A stretch of DNA of 64,000 bases, taken from positions 16,482,501 through 16,546,500 of the forward strand of contig NC_016132.3 in NCBI RefSeq assembly GCF_000005505.3. Reading direction: 5' to 3'. The stretch is from Brachypodium distachyon (taxonomy: Eukaryota > Streptophyta > Magnoliopsida > Poales > Poaceae). The position numbers were made by a program, and so were the translations under genes. Positions 11,959 through 22,794 of the stretch are shown in pieces; position 1 is the first letter of the stretch; each line of letters begins with the position of its first letter. The notes below the pieces were generated by a model, which worked only from the letters and a program-made list of their open reading frames with translations, did not search any database and had not been told where the DNA came from.

Positions 11959-12929
11959 CGAGGGCCCCCTCCCTGGACGTGTGAGCCCTCTCCCCTCGGT
12001 GGGTGCGTGTGTGTTCGAAATACTTTGATGGATGTGTACCTACATGTGTGTATATAGTGAGACCCCCCTCCCCTTATTTGCGACTAGACAATACACGTGG
12101 CCGCAGATTTGGATGAAGCTGTAGGTTAACTGGAGTAGGATCTCTAGAATCACGTAGCTGCATGCACATAAACACATAAGTAAAAGAGAACCCTAATTGA
12201 TTAAACCGACTAACTCGAAGCAAGAGATCAATGAAATAGCGGGTGAAGAAATTAAAGGATCAAATGACTTACGTGTAGATCTTTGTATAGGTTGAATAGC
12301 CAAACAATGAGAGCAACAGTATGCCGGACAAGAAGCCGAAGACGGTAGGGCGAACCCGCTCCGGGTCCTCGGACTCCCGAACAACTTCATCTCGATCTAT
12401 ACTATGAGCAAATTAACGAGAAGCGGCAGCCATGGAGCCCCCGGATCTTGAGTATCTCCATCTCTCTCTTTCTCCTTGTCTCTGATTTCTCTCTCTTGAG
12501 TTTCTCTCTCTTTTTGCAGCCATGGAGCGCCGCCGTCCCCGTTGCTGCCGCCTGGAGGCGAGGAGGCCGCCGCCGATTGGGGACGAGGAAGCCACCGCCC
12601 ATGAGCCCGCCTGCCTCCGGATCTGCCTCCATCGACCTCGGTTTGTATTCTTCCCCTCTCTTGCTTCTCTCCCTCTCTCTTCCTCTCTCGGTTCATTCTA
12701 AATGCCCCTCTCTCTCAGATTTCTTTGTGGCTAGCTCGGGAAGCAATTTTGGCAAGGAAGTTGATTTGTGAATTTGTGTGTATGTACATAATTTGTGTGT
12801 CTCTACAGAATTTTGGCAAACAATTTCTTTGTGTGTATGTACAAAATTTGTGTGAATAATTGTGTCATTTGATTTGTGATCCAGTGAATTCGCGGGCCTG
12901 GGGCCTGCTTTTTTTTTAATTCACGAAAT

Positions 12930-13106
12930 CACTATCAGTGTCGGTCGGGGAATGGAGACCGCCACTGATGCTGCTGATATCAGTAACGGCTATTGAACCC
13001 GCTACTGATGTGGGTGCTCATCACTGACATCAAGTCAGTGGCAGGCGCCCCGCCCGTCACTGATGTCATTTTTAGCCCGTTACTGATGTCCCATTCTGTA
13101 GTAGTG
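12930..13106. mobile_element. CACTA (En/Spm) transposon terminus
   Basis: The right end reads TCTGTAGTAGTG, that is CACTACTACAGA on the other strand, the hallmark of CACTA elements. Inside are sub-terminal repeats of the CAGTGACGGGC / GCCCGTTACTGATG kind on both strands between 12940 and 13090. The matching left end was not located. CT-rich and GC-rich sequence at 12420-12700 may belong to the same element, but no transposase is visible. Confidence 0.7.
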
Positions 13107-15000
13107 TCAACAAGAACAAAAATCACATGGAATTACCTCTCTGGCGGGCCCGGAGGGAGAGTGCAACACATTTGACGTGACACATGTTCTAGAGGGTCAT
13201 GCAATGTCTTCTCTACTGGCTCCGGTAGCTACTAGAGCCGGTCGGTCCTACCACAAGCTATCGCGTGGCATGGATTCACACATGTGAAATGATATATGAA
13301 TGAAATAATAATATTGTAATGAGTTTTGATTGATATAGTTACAAAATATGAATGAAATATTAACGAAATAATATTGATAGGTTAATGAAAATTATATTAA
13401 ATGACGATCGGAAAATGAATGGTGTTTTGGCTCTCGGGAAATTCATATTTTTTAAACGAATAAAACATATTTTAAAATTTCCGAAAAATCTGTAAAAAAA
13501 ATCCAATGTAAGTATAGATGTACACCATGTCTCTGTAAATTTTCACCGAGAAATATGTTGACTGTGAAAAATGAAAAATATGTGTATTGTGGAAAAATCA
13601 TAAATGTGTGGCTCTAAATCAACGGAGGTAGTATTTTTTTTGTATCTCGGATTCAACAAGATTTAATGAAAAAATTATAAACATGTAACATACACTCATG
13701 TGTACATGTATTTCATTTCCATAACTTTTGTATAAACTAAAAAAAAAATGTGATTTTGAAGATTTTCTCAACTTTCCGACTTTTGCAACCTCTTGTTTCA
13801 CCTTTATGCATGTAATTTCATCGCTGATTCAGACAGGAAGCTCGCAGATAGGGCGCCATTTAACCTGCCCCTCATATGTCATCTTGAAACACAGCTGGCT
13901 TTTGAGTCTGGCGCAATAGTAACAGTCACCAGCGTTACATGATCGACCAAGGGCCACAAAATTTGATCTTAATCTTGCCATTATGCACGGTAGCATTAGT
14001 ACTTGTGTTGGTATATATCGCTGTCTAGATAGCTTCTTCTTCCCAGCAAAATCAGCGCGTCTAGCAAAATTATCACGTGTTTAATTCTCAGTATATATAT
14101 GTGGCGTGATAGTTCACAAAAAATTAACAACAAGAATGCAATAATGTATAGGAATACTAACACCATAATCAATCTCATATTCCCATGCAGAACCATGATC
14201 TCCATCACATTTTCTGCCCGGCCTGCTCACTCTCATATTGGGTCTTTACAGCTTTGCTTGATCGTCTCAACTCTTCTGAGAGATCAGTTACTTTAGACAA
14301 TTTTTAAGTAATATGGACAGTGTTAATTTTTGATTAATTACGAGATTTTTTTCCAATCTCGCTCGCAAAAAGCAGCCCGTACTCCATTATATTAAGCATA
14401 ATGGAAAACCATGTTTACGAATTACAAAGATCATAGGAATGTTCAAAATGAAATGAACGAAAAAAAAGCTAAAAGAAGCCGAAATTTGAACATATTTAAC
14501 TCAACTTCCGGTGTAAAGCATGGTCTCTCCCTCTCGCTCTCTCTAGCTCCATCTCGCGCGCTATCTCTCTCGGATCTATCTCTAAATATCTCTCTCTCTA
14601 GTCTCTATCTCTCTATCGATATAGTCCATACATTGCCTAGTACATTCTTATAATTCAACAACTTGACAGTAAAAGTTAGGTATTAAATAGGTTACTTGCG
14701 GTGACACAAGCCTACCATGTTTAGGATCGAACCGAACAAAACACAAAGAACCTGAAATTCTATGGTTGTAGTAGCTTGATCTAAGTTCAGTGCAAGTACA
14801 CCATGGTAGGTAGGCAAGGTCACATTATTTAACATAGTACCTGTTATTTCTTGGTTCTAATTAATGAAGGATATTAACTATGAGTATAGAACGAAGGTAT
14901 AGGAAAGCAAACCTTGATCTAAGAGACAAGAAAGCATGTCACAGATAGAGTGTGCACGTTTTCTCTTAAGAATTACTCTAAGCCGCACGTGTCGCAATTA
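13107..15000. other. AT-rich intergenic stretch with a CT microsatellite
   Basis: No gene can be supported. A CT-rich microsatellite of CTCTCTCT type with interruptions runs about 14521-14615. The remainder is AT-rich with only short frames. Confidence 0.4.
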
Positions 15001-15400
15001 ACAACATATCCTCGATCGGTACGGTACGGTCACACGATCCGCCACAAAGACCTTAAGCTCCGGTCCCCTAATTACAGCTTACATCGACGGGGCCAAATAT
15101 CCTTAGCTGAAATATATATACTTGTTACTCTCATCCGTGGTGGATCCATCGTACGTCCATCACTCTACAATGTGTACTTTCGAAGGTTCTAATCACAACT
15201 TTGAAACCTGCAGCCCCATCGACGTACACTAGTGTCTAGTACTGTTCCGAAACAGCTTCAATTCGCATGCTTGCGAACCCGCATGCATGTGCTTGCTTGG
15301 CCTTCTATAAATACTCTAGTTTGCATGTAACTTTACAAGGCACCAACAACACCAACAACATCTCAAAGGAAAACAAAGTAGTAGAAGAATTAATAAGTGA
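15000..15400 (+). pseudogene. Orphan promoter and 5' UTR of an eight-cysteine gene
   Basis: This segment matches the promoter and leader of the intact gene at 38819 block by block. Shared pieces include CGATCCGCCACAAAGAC, the TGAAATATA block, CACAACTTTGAAA, a TATAAATA box (15306-15313), the GTTTGCA motif behind it, and a leader with CAACACC...CATCTCAAAG. The coding region that should follow is absent: after about 15400 the sequence runs into unrelated repeats. It is a decapitated family member or a promoter duplicate. Whether it is still transcribed cannot be seen. Confidence 0.65.
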
Positions 15401-15439
15401 TAGCTTTGTTACAAGTCAAAATTTCACTGTTTTACGGGC

Positions 15440-15895
15440 CATATATAGCTTACTGTTTTTGAGTTTTCGATCGATTTTTCTGACCACGAGACCCTCGGCA
15501 CACAATTTTGTGCCTTCTTTCACCGGTCGATAAAAATCACCGATTTGACCCCGGTGCACGAAGCCGTTTTTTGGACGCTCGACAAAAATCACCTTTTGGC
15601 CGTTTTTGTGGGCCCAAGTTTTTTTGTTCTTCGGTCGATTTGCCGATGTCATGACCCCAGTATATGGTTTCGGATCGGTTATGGCCTTTCTCGTGGACTA
15701 TAGCCCATTTTGGGTTTTTGGCTGATTTTTTTATATCGTCATACCCGGTATATGGTTTCAAGCTGTTTTTGTCATGTTAACAAAAATTATCGCTTGCCCA
15801 TTTTCGTGACCTATAGGCCCCTGTTTTTGGGTTTTCGGTGGATTTTACAATATAGTGACCCTCAGTACACATTTTGGGTCATTTTAGGCCGGTCA
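15440..15895 (+). repeat. Degenerate array of about four units of 90-110 bases
   Basis: Units recur with the order GGTTTTCG(G/A)T(C/G)GATTT, a TGACCC(T/C)(C/G)(A/G)G block, TA(T/C)A(T/C)GGTTTC, GTTTTTG, and CAAAAATCACC. The copies are strongly diverged. They look like a satellite-like or LTR-derived repeat but no family was recognised. Confidence 0.5.
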
Positions 15896-15913
15896 CAGTT
15901 TTTAGAAATACTA

Positions 15914-15999
15914 TACTCCCTCCGTTCCAAAATAAGTGATGTGGATTTGTATAGATTCTTATGCAAATTCACGCCACTTATTTCTGGACAGAGGGAGTA
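15914..15999. mobile_element. Stowaway-type MITE
   Basis: TA-flanked hairpin with CTCCCTCCGTTCCAAAATAA at the left end and its inverse at the right end. Confidence 0.85.
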
Positions 16000-16279
16000 T
16001 GAATTGGGCCAAGAAATACTATGTCACGTTAGTACTCCAATAAGATCGATGCAGGTGGAGAGTAAATAAGAAATTGGATCTCCCGATCTTCGATCGACGG
16101 ACGCATGGCGGGCGGTGGCGGCGACCGCCTTGGTTAGATTACCGTTCAATTTATGTGACCGAAAATCGTATGGTGCCAAGTATCTTGAAAGAAAATAACC
16201 CCATTGCCCATATGCAGCTACTGTAGAGTAAAGGATGCTGTTGCAACTTGTAAGTGCTAGCAGCTCATTTACTAAATTC

Positions 16280-16396
16280 TACTCCCTTTGATTCTAAATT
16301 CTTGACTCAAATTTGCCCAAATATGGATGTATCTATTCTTAAAAAGCGTCTAGATACATGTAATATTTCGACAACAATTTAGGATCGGAGGGAGTA
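16280..16396. mobile_element. Stowaway-type MITE
   Basis: TA-flanked, about 115 bases. Starts CTCCCTTTGATTCTAAATTC and ends GGATCGGAGGGAG. Inverted relative to the copy in intron 5 of the AP2 gene. Confidence 0.85.
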
Positions 16397-16486
16397 ATTT
16401 GCACCAGCTAATTAACAACTTTCTACATATATTTTGTGCTGCAGTAATTAACCCAAGCCAAGAGTGTATTCATGATTTTTACAGTT

Positions 16487-17268
16487 TCACTGCCTGTTTG
16501 TCACCCTCTTCATCCACTTGACCACTTGCTTGTTAGCAGCACAGGATACTGACGATGCTTCATCTCTCTTCTTTCCCCACAGCACAAGATAGAGTCCCAG
16601 AATCATCAGTGCAGATCCCAGCACGCTGTACATGAATGCCAAGGAATAATAGTTAATTAACAAGCAGAAATGAAATGCTGTCACTACAATTAAACCATTA
16701 ATTTAGTTTATACCGACTACCGAGCCAAGATATGGCAAGAATGTATTATGTAGATGTATTCAGCTTGTGCAATTATACAATGGTCACCGAAAGAAAAGAA
16801 AAGACAGGGACACTGAAGGGGAGTGTTATATAGATCTGCTCTGGATGATGGGATGAAGGCGGCAGTGAAGACCGGACCGTTCTTCTCTTCTCCACGCACC
16901 ACGTCATTGTCAGGTATCCGGCTCCTGATATATATGCTAATTAACAACTTTGTATCTACAAAGGTAAATGCTTTCATTAGTATTTGCTCCTTTTGGACAA
17001 GTTCCATTTGCGTGTGAAGGTTGAGGTTCTGATTTATTTTGAGCACGTATGAGCTGTAAAAATCAAGATGAAGAAGATGGTGATGTTTATCTTACTGCAT
17101 ACAGGACGGTGAGCAGCTGCATGCTGGGCTAACTGCAGCAGCAGCAGAGTGCGTCAGTGGCACTCCGTTGTGCAGGCTCAGCAACAGCAAGCAAGCCAGC
17201 GAGCGAGATTAGTGTCCCGGTGATCTTTGCGGCTCCTGCCATGCTCTTCACCTTCAGCGACTCCATCC
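16487..17268 (-). pseudogene. WAT1-related (nodulin MtN21/EamA-type) transporter relic
   Basis: Two exon-like pieces of a ten-helix EamA transporter survive. The last exon (16487-16625, acceptor TGTACAG) encodes VLGSALMILGLYLVLWGKKR, the final helix and WGK motif of WAT1-related proteins, and ends in a normal stop. Further upstream on the same strand (about 17135-17268) is MESLKVKSMAGAAKITGTLI, the helix after the conserved RMES/RMEx segment, which soon hits a stop. The exons that should lie between and before them are missing, so this is a broken gene. WAT1 proteins export auxin or amino acids at the vacuole or plasma membrane; no function is expected here. Confidence 0.65.
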
Positions 17269-17766
17269 TGGGATTCGATGCATCAACTGTTTGTTGCTAG
17301 CTCCCGGTGTGTATATATTTGATGGATCACCGGGCACGACAACGATGACAAGTAAGAATGGCTTGAACGTGCTGTAACTATGTGTACCTCGGCACGACGG
17401 CCGGCAATGATGAAGGGGAGCACGAGAGACAGGTTGATTTGTGGCTGTAAAGGCTGCTGTTGAGCTGAGTGCTCCTCTGTACTGCTTCTTTCTTCTCTAA
17501 TAAAATTCGGCCATCGTCCCTAGGAAGATTATGCGAACGTCGAGATGGTGTACGTACTGCAAGAGTGCAAAGTCATGGAAGGAGGTGTACCATGTATTGC
17601 GAGAGCGTGGCGCCAAAAAGACAGCGCTGAAGAAGAGCATGCCAGAGAGCGCGGCGCCCGAGACAAAGATCTCCATTGTGAGCTTGGGCCTTGTTTCTTT
17701 ACCCCAAGCTTATATACACATAATATGACATGATGCCAAAACTGTTAAGTTTTGACAATGTTTTAC

Positions 17767-17820
17767 TAGCTCCCCCGTCCTGAAATAAGTGACTGGGATT
17801 TGTTCAGGACAGAGGGAGTA
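17767..17820. mobile_element. Short Stowaway-type MITE
   Basis: A 54-base TA-flanked hairpin: CTCCCCCGTCCTGAAATAAG at the left and GACAGAGGGAG at the right, probably an internally deleted copy. Confidence 0.75.
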
Positions 17821-17866
17821 GTATTATTTCGGTTTTTTTTTTCTAATAAATGGCTGTACAAAATGA

Positions 17867-17951
17867 TACTCCCTCCGATCCAAAGTAAGTGTTCAGTTTT
17901 GAACTAAACCTAGTTCAAAACTACGGCACTTATTTTGAATTGGAGTTAGTA
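17867..17951. mobile_element. Stowaway-type MITE
   Basis: TA-flanked hairpin beginning CTCCCTCCGATCCAAAGTAA, with the inner arm TTGAACTA and its complement TAGTTCAA. Confidence 0.8.
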
Positions 17952-18487
17952 AGTAATTATTTTTACTCAGAAGTCTTGATTTTAATTCAAATTACTCATA
18001 CTTAATTCCAAATGTAACCATGATAACTTTCAAATATTTTTTTTAAAATTAATAAAAATCTTCGTTTGGGATTCAAATTTGGAGGTTTACATGTAAGATC
18101 GTTCATTTTGTAAAGCATATACTATTTTAATTTTTCGTAAAGCATGCACCATTTTAATATTTTGAATTTAATTTTAATTTTTTACCCTAAAGATTATATA
18201 CACACAAAATGGCACCATGCCAATTTTTTTTACAAAATTCCGGTATTATTTCATTTTTTCCAACCAGGAGAGAAATGGAAAAAATAGGACAAAAGGGAAA
18301 AAAAAACTTCCATACCGCTTCCACCTCACCAGGCCTCCCGTCACTGCGCGGCCTAACGGCCTGCTTGGCCCACTCCACCTATTCAGTTAGGGTTTATATC
18401 CATCCCCTCCCTATTTGGCGTTGCTCATTCCTGTAGCCGTACCCAGTCGCCGCCTCTCTCTCTCTCGATCTGATCTAACCCCTTGCC

Positions 18488-19774
18488 ATGGAGGAGAGAG
18501 CTACTGTTCGTCGGCGGCGGCGGCGGCCCAGCCGTTGGTCCTCGGAGGAGAAGATACCCAAGGAGTTGCTGGTGGACAGCGCTGAGGCGGCGGCGGCGGC
18601 CGGCCTCCTCACGGACGACCTCATCGTGGAGATCCTGTCCCGCCTCCCCGCCAGGTCAGTCCACCGCTTCAAGTGCGTCTGCAAGCTCTGGCGCGACCTC
18701 ATCGCCTACCCAGCCCACCGCAAAAGGCTGCCCCAAACCCTTGCCGGCTTCCTCTACAGCACCCACACCGGCGTCTACGGCCACCACTTGGCCGCCGTCT
18801 CGTCCACGGTCGTCGATTTCGTCGACCCTTCCCTCTCTTTCCTGCGGCCTATGAATTACACCAAGATCCGCCTGCGAGACACCTGCAACGGCCTCCTCCT
18901 CTGCGTCTGCTACTACAACATGGAGAAACGTTTAGTTGTCTGCAATCCCGCCACCCAGAGGTGGACCGAGCTGCCCCCTGCTCCGCAGCCGCAGCCAGGC
19001 ACATATAACTGGGACCAACGTCTGGCTTTCGATCCGGCAGTCAGCCCATCCCATTTCCACGTCCTTGATTTCGTGGACACCACCAACAAATACCACCACA
19101 CAGGAGTGAACATCTACTCGTCCAGAACCGGAGCCTGGATTCATAGGGATACTGAGTTGCTTGACAAAGTTGTGCTGGCCGATGGAAGTGTCTTTGTTGG
19201 CGGTGTGCTGCACCTGCCCGGCAAGCTGCGGGAGGACCGCCCCTGCCAGTCCCGCCACAGCATCGGCTACAGTTACCAGGAAAACTTTGTGCTGGTGGTT
19301 GTAGACATGGAGTGGAAGGCATGGAAGATTGTCCGCACACCGGCATACGGTTTCTCTTTCGGTGCAATTGGATGGTCACAGGGGCGTTTGCACTATGCTA
19401 CTCCATCTGAAACTCCTATTACCGTCAGTAATGACGACGATGAGGTTATACTCCGAGAGATAGCAGTCTGGTGCCTTGAGGATTATGGTAGTAAGAAATG
19501 GGCCTTGAAGCATATTGTCAGAATTGATAAGCCAATTGAGATGGAATACTCGGTGGTTGGGTTTCATCCGGACTGTGATACCATCTTCTTTGTTACTACT
19601 ACTAGGGCCGCTTATCATAGCGATTCATGGGATGCTTCTTCGTTGGCATCATGGGATATGTGGCGTCTGCAATTCCGTACTGTCCTTGACCTTGAGAAAC
19701 GCAGTTCTGTGACATATCTACCTTATGTTCCTATGTTCTCAGAGTCGACATTACCAGATGGAGAAGTGCAGTAG
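18488..19774 (+). CDS. F-box protein with F-box-associated domain
   Basis: Predicted substrate-recognition subunit of an SCF E3 ubiquitin ligase. A single exon encodes 428 residues from the ATG at 18488. The N-terminus is Arg-rich. The F-box (about residues 40-80) contains LTDDLIVEILSRLPARSVHR and CVCKLWRDLI. Behind it, DTCNGLLLC and NPATQRWTELPP are the landmarks of the F-box-associated (FBA, type 1 or 3) interaction domain, which continues as beta-strand-rich sequence to about residue 410. This large grass family evolves quickly and its substrates are mostly unknown. The last codons and the 3' UTR share a local repeat (CTTATGTTCCTATGTTCTC at about 19724 and 19773). Confidence 0.88.
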   Translation: MEERATVRRRRRRPSRWSSEEKIPKELLVDSAEAAAAAGLLTDDLIVEILSRLPARSVHRFKCVCKLWRDLIAYPAHRKRLPQTLAGFLYSTHTGVYGHHLAAVSSTVVDFVDPSLSFLRPMNYTKIRLRDTCNGLLLCVCYYNMEKRLVVCNPATQRWTELPPAPQPQPGTYNWDQRLAFDPAVSPSHFHVLDFVDTTNKYHHTGVNIYSSRTGAWIHRDTELLDKVVLADGSVFVGGVLHLPGKLREDRPCQSRHSIGYSYQENFVLVVVDMEWKAWKIVRTPAYGFSFGAIGWSQGRLHYATPSETPITVSNDDDEVILREIAVWCLEDYGSKKWALKHIVRIDKPIEMEYSVVGFHPDCDTIFFVTTTRAAYHSDSWDASSLASWDMWRLQFRTVLDLEKRSSVTYLPYVPMFSESTLPDGEVQ

Positions 19775-20825
19775 CTTATGTTCCTATGTTCTCGAGTTCT
19801 CGGGGTGGACATAGTCACTGGTGTTACCTTCAGTTCAATTCATGCTTTGCCATACTCCAAGAAAGAATTGGCTATTCTGTACGTAGGCTGCCTAATATAT
19901 GTTTGTGGAATCACTTCTTAATTAACCTACTTAAATGTGTCATTCAACTTGCTCCGTGGAGCTAAGTTATGTTATCCAGCATACTTGTCCATAACATGTC
20001 ATATTGTGATTGTCGTGAATCCTAATATTAGTGAGTCCCACTCGTGAACTTCTTTTTGTTTCTATGTATTTTTCTTCTTGTTCGTGCATCTGGTTTTGTG
20101 TAGTTGATTAATGTCCAGTTGATGAGTTCATCAATTAATTACATTGTAATGAAAATATTACAAACTTTTCCTGCTGTATCTTCCGCTGGGTCTCCAATCT
20201 TGTATGAGTGTCATGTACCTGCTGCAGCGCTGCTGCTCCCTCTCCACCGACGAATACCCTATGCCCAAGGCTGCACCATCGCTCCCTCTCTGTCGCCACG
20301 AGAGTCTGCCGGTCAAGTTGCGATGAGTCAGCGGCCAGCTTGAAGGGCAACAACTGTGGCTGTGGCGACTCGAAGGGAAGGTGTGGCTGTTCCAACTTAC
20401 TCAGGCCACCGGAAGGAGAAGGGTGGACCTACAGTTCTCTTGTGCTCTTCTTTTCATTTCAGTTTATTATGCTATGTAATCTTTAATGTCTTTTATTATT
20501 AGGCTTTGAACAATTTTTTACTGGAGAGCCTAGTTTTGAAAACCGGACCGGTAATCGAACCGGCGAGGCTCTCGGTTCGGGTTTTTCCGGTCGAATCGCC
20601 GGTTCATCGGTTGAACCGGTCTGGTTTTTTAAGATATAAAATAATCTATTTTAAGTAAATACTGAAAAAAAAACCATGTCTAAAATGGATTCGGCCGCCC
20701 ATCCTATCGGTGGCTAACCAGTCAACAGTGACTTCCCAGGCCACTGGAGTACGAAACGCGATCAGTTTGGTGCTGCAGCGGTCAAGGGAAGGTCACGGTT
20801 GGCCGATTAGTTAACCCATTAGGTG
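19775..20825. other. 3' flank of the F-box gene, with a CCGG-rich palindromic patch
   Basis: Includes the 3' UTR. Positions 20530-20635 are full of ACCGG/CCGGT pairs (AACCGGACCGGTAATCGAAC, GGTTGAACCGG), which resembles a transposon end but no full element was found. The 28 bases at 20201-20228 recur with two mismatches at 37099-37126. Confidence 0.4.
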
Positions 20826-21111
20826 CGGACTCACCAATGGCGGTTTTTTCAGGTGCCCGCCATTGCTAACATATGGGGCATCCACGAGCAGCGCCAGATA
20901 TCACCGCCACTGGTGCTACAGCAGCAATGGCGGTGATTTGTTTCGGTGAACAAAATCACCTCCACTGTTGGTGTAGCACCAGTGGCGGTGACTATCACCG
21001 CCACTGGTAGCCCTCGTGGATGCCTCGAGAGGTCTCCAGTGGCGGTGTGTTTTTTGGTTCGTTTTAACCGCCACTGGAGGGGGATCACGGATGGGGTTTT
21101 CTGTAGTAGTG
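20826..21111. mobile_element. Second CACTA transposon terminus
   Basis: The right end TTTTCTGTAGTAGTG (21097-21111) is the CACTA signature. Sub-terminal repeats of ACCGCCACTGG and CCAGTGGCGGT occur about ten times on both strands in front of it. The repeat core differs from the element ending at 13106, so these are two families. The left end was not located. Confidence 0.75.
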
Positions 21112-21212
21112 TATAGATTTTTTTTTGGAAAGAAAAATATTCATGATTCCCTGATTTTTAGATGATGGGGTGCTTGAAAATTGGAAGCCTGCATGCAACC
21201 TTTTCAAAGGGT

Positions 21213-21309
21213 TAGTTCCTTGTCTGACTCATATTAATTGTCGAAATATTACATGTATACATTCATATTTGAACACATTTGAGACAATTAATATGGATCG
21301 GAGGGAGTA
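21213..21309. mobile_element. Diverged Stowaway-type MITE
   Basis: TA-flanked; inner arms CATATTAATTGTC and GACAATTAATATG are intact, and the right end is GATCGGAGGGAG. The left end is eroded. Confidence 0.65.
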
Positions 21310-21399
21310 GAATTTTTGTGTCTGGCTCTAGCACACAGTGTAAGCATTCCCATGTCCTGCACCCCTTGCTTTGCTCTTAGTTTGGCGGCCAGAGTGAGG

Positions 21400-22033
21400 A
21401 GCTCGTTTTGAGACCGTCACGATCGAAATAAATGCTCTCGATCTATAAGATCAAGCTCACCCAAAACGTCCACGCGAGAGCTGACGAGCCCACGTCCCTT
21501 GACGCTGAAAGCCTGAAATATTCTCCTACGTATGTATAGTACGCCGGCCGGTGCAATCAAAGCCATCGACGTACTTTAGAGGAATCTGATCACTTGCGGA
21601 CACGTGCACTAATCACCTCGTTGAAATTCAGGCGGACGATTCCAACCCCATAAATTCCATCCGTGCAAAAATAAGTGACGTGAATTTATATAAATTTTTA
21701 TATAAATACACGTCACTTGTTTTTGGACGGAGGGAGTATACCCATGGACGTATGCGTCGGTACAATCAAAGCCATCGACGAGTACTCCGAAGAAAAAATC
21801 CGAACGTACGGACTCGCGCGTGCACTAGCCTCTCAACCTCTTTGAAATTCTGGCCGATGATCCAACCCAATCCCATCTACAGATCTACTCCAAATTAAAC
21901 ACTTTTCGCATGCAGATATGCATCGCATGCTCGCGTCCTATAAATACTTCCCGGTTTGCAAATAACCACAGCAGCACCGATATCCACAGCAGCAAACATT
22001 TCAAACACAGAAAATAAGCAGCCATCCGCAACG
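21400..22033 (+). promoter_or_regulatory. Promoter and 5' UTR of eight-cysteine gene 1
   Basis: Blocks such as CCTGAAATATTCTCCTACGT, GGTGCAATC and GCACTAATCACCTC are shared, in the same order, with the promoter at 34000-34250. The TATAAATA box lies at 21939-21946, about 90 bases before the ATG. A Stowaway MITE (21650-21738) sits inside this promoter, absent from the 34 kb copy. Confidence 0.65.
21650..21738. mobile_element. Stowaway-type MITE inside a gene promoter
   Basis: The hairpin starts AATTCCATCCGTGCAAAAAT and ends TTTTTGGACGGAGGGAGTA. The arm pair GTGACGTG / CACGTCAC is inside. It lies about 200 bases upstream of the TATA box of gene 1. Confidence 0.75.
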
Positions 22034-22450
22034 ATGGCCAGCGCAACCACGATGTCCATCCATGTCATCTTCCTCGCTGTTGTTCTAGCCGCGGCCTCCG
22101 TGCAAGGGCAGGGAGACGACGACGCCCTGCTGCCATCTTCACCGGCGCCGGCGCCGTCCGGCGTCAACGGCCGGCGCGGGTGCCCATCGGACGTAGCTGA
22201 GTTCGGAGCGTGCGTGAACCTCGGGCAGGACCCGGCTGCCGCCGACAGGGAGCGGTGCTGCGGGAGGATCCGTGGGCTGTCGAGCAGGGAAGCCTACTAC
22301 TGCCTCTGCGCCGCCTTCTGGCGATCCGGCGTCGCCGGTGACCGCGCTAACCCCGATGTTCGCGCCCGCGTCGCCGGCAACGTCAACGCCGCGCTCCTGG
22401 GCTGCGGCAAGGATCGCGTCGACGATCTCGATTGCTTGGTAATTGGCTGA
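22034..22450 (+). CDS. Secreted eight-cysteine protein 1 (LTP/HyPRP-type)
   Basis: Single exon, 138 residues. Residues 1-25 (MASATTMSIHVIFLAVVLAA then ASVQG) form a signal peptide. A short Pro/Ala stretch (SSPAPAPSG) precedes the eight-cysteine motif: Cys at 50, 60, 75, 76, 90, 92, 124 and 134, in the order C...C...CC...CLC...C...C. The motif is shared by lipid transfer proteins, protease/amylase inhibitors and hybrid proline-rich proteins; CPSDVAEFGACVNLG is closest to the hybrid proline-rich type. These are apoplastic proteins that bind lipids or sit in the wall. The ATG at 22034 was chosen because the signal peptide begins there. A related gene lies at 34348 and another at 38819. The 3' end is copied at 22795-23020. 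Confidence 0.85.
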   Translation: MASATTMSIHVIFLAVVLAAASVQGQGDDDALLPSSPAPAPSGVNGRRGCPSDVAEFGACVNLGQDPAAADRERCCGRIRGLSSREAYYCLCAAFWRSGVAGDRANPDVRARVAGNVNAALLGCGKDRVDDLDCLVIG

Positions 22451-22612
22451 GTGGATGAATCTCCGCCGCACGCGTACTAATACATAATACTACTATGTGT
22501 TGAATAAATGTGTTGCTCTTTTTGGACCCAGCATAGGCATATGCATGTATGCAAGCACGCATGCATGTTGGAAATGACTGCTAGAGCTGGTCTTCTAAAT
22601 AAAAAAGTTGTC
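22370..22612 (+). repeat. Source copy of a local 3' end duplication
   Basis: The last ~80 coding bases, the stop, and the 3' UTR of gene 1 recur at 22795-23020. The copies share GGCTGCGGCAAGGATCGCGT, GATTGCTTGGTAATTGGCTG and TTGAATAAATGTGTTGCTCT with a few substitutions and small gaps. Confidence 0.85.
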
Positions 22613-22794
22613 ATATCTATATAAATCACTGTACGTGCTGGTTATGTTGGGCCATATTCATGGATAACGTCACTATCACAAACCGATATATTGCTGTGGG
22701 GCGACTTATATTCCTGTCGAGGCCGCAGCCGGCCGACGGGAATATAAGTATTCCCTGTCAGGAATCACATGGCATGCAGGAGAACAGAACATTT

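Noticed and set aside
12397..12771. Open frames around a repeated GCAGCCATGGAGC motif
   Set aside because: Low complexity, CT-rich, probably inside the CACTA element; no protein family recognised.
17531..17733. Short frames with a hydrophobic minus-strand counterpart
   Set aside because: Could be another WAT1-relic piece, but no WAT1 motif could be matched, so it was not added to the relic.
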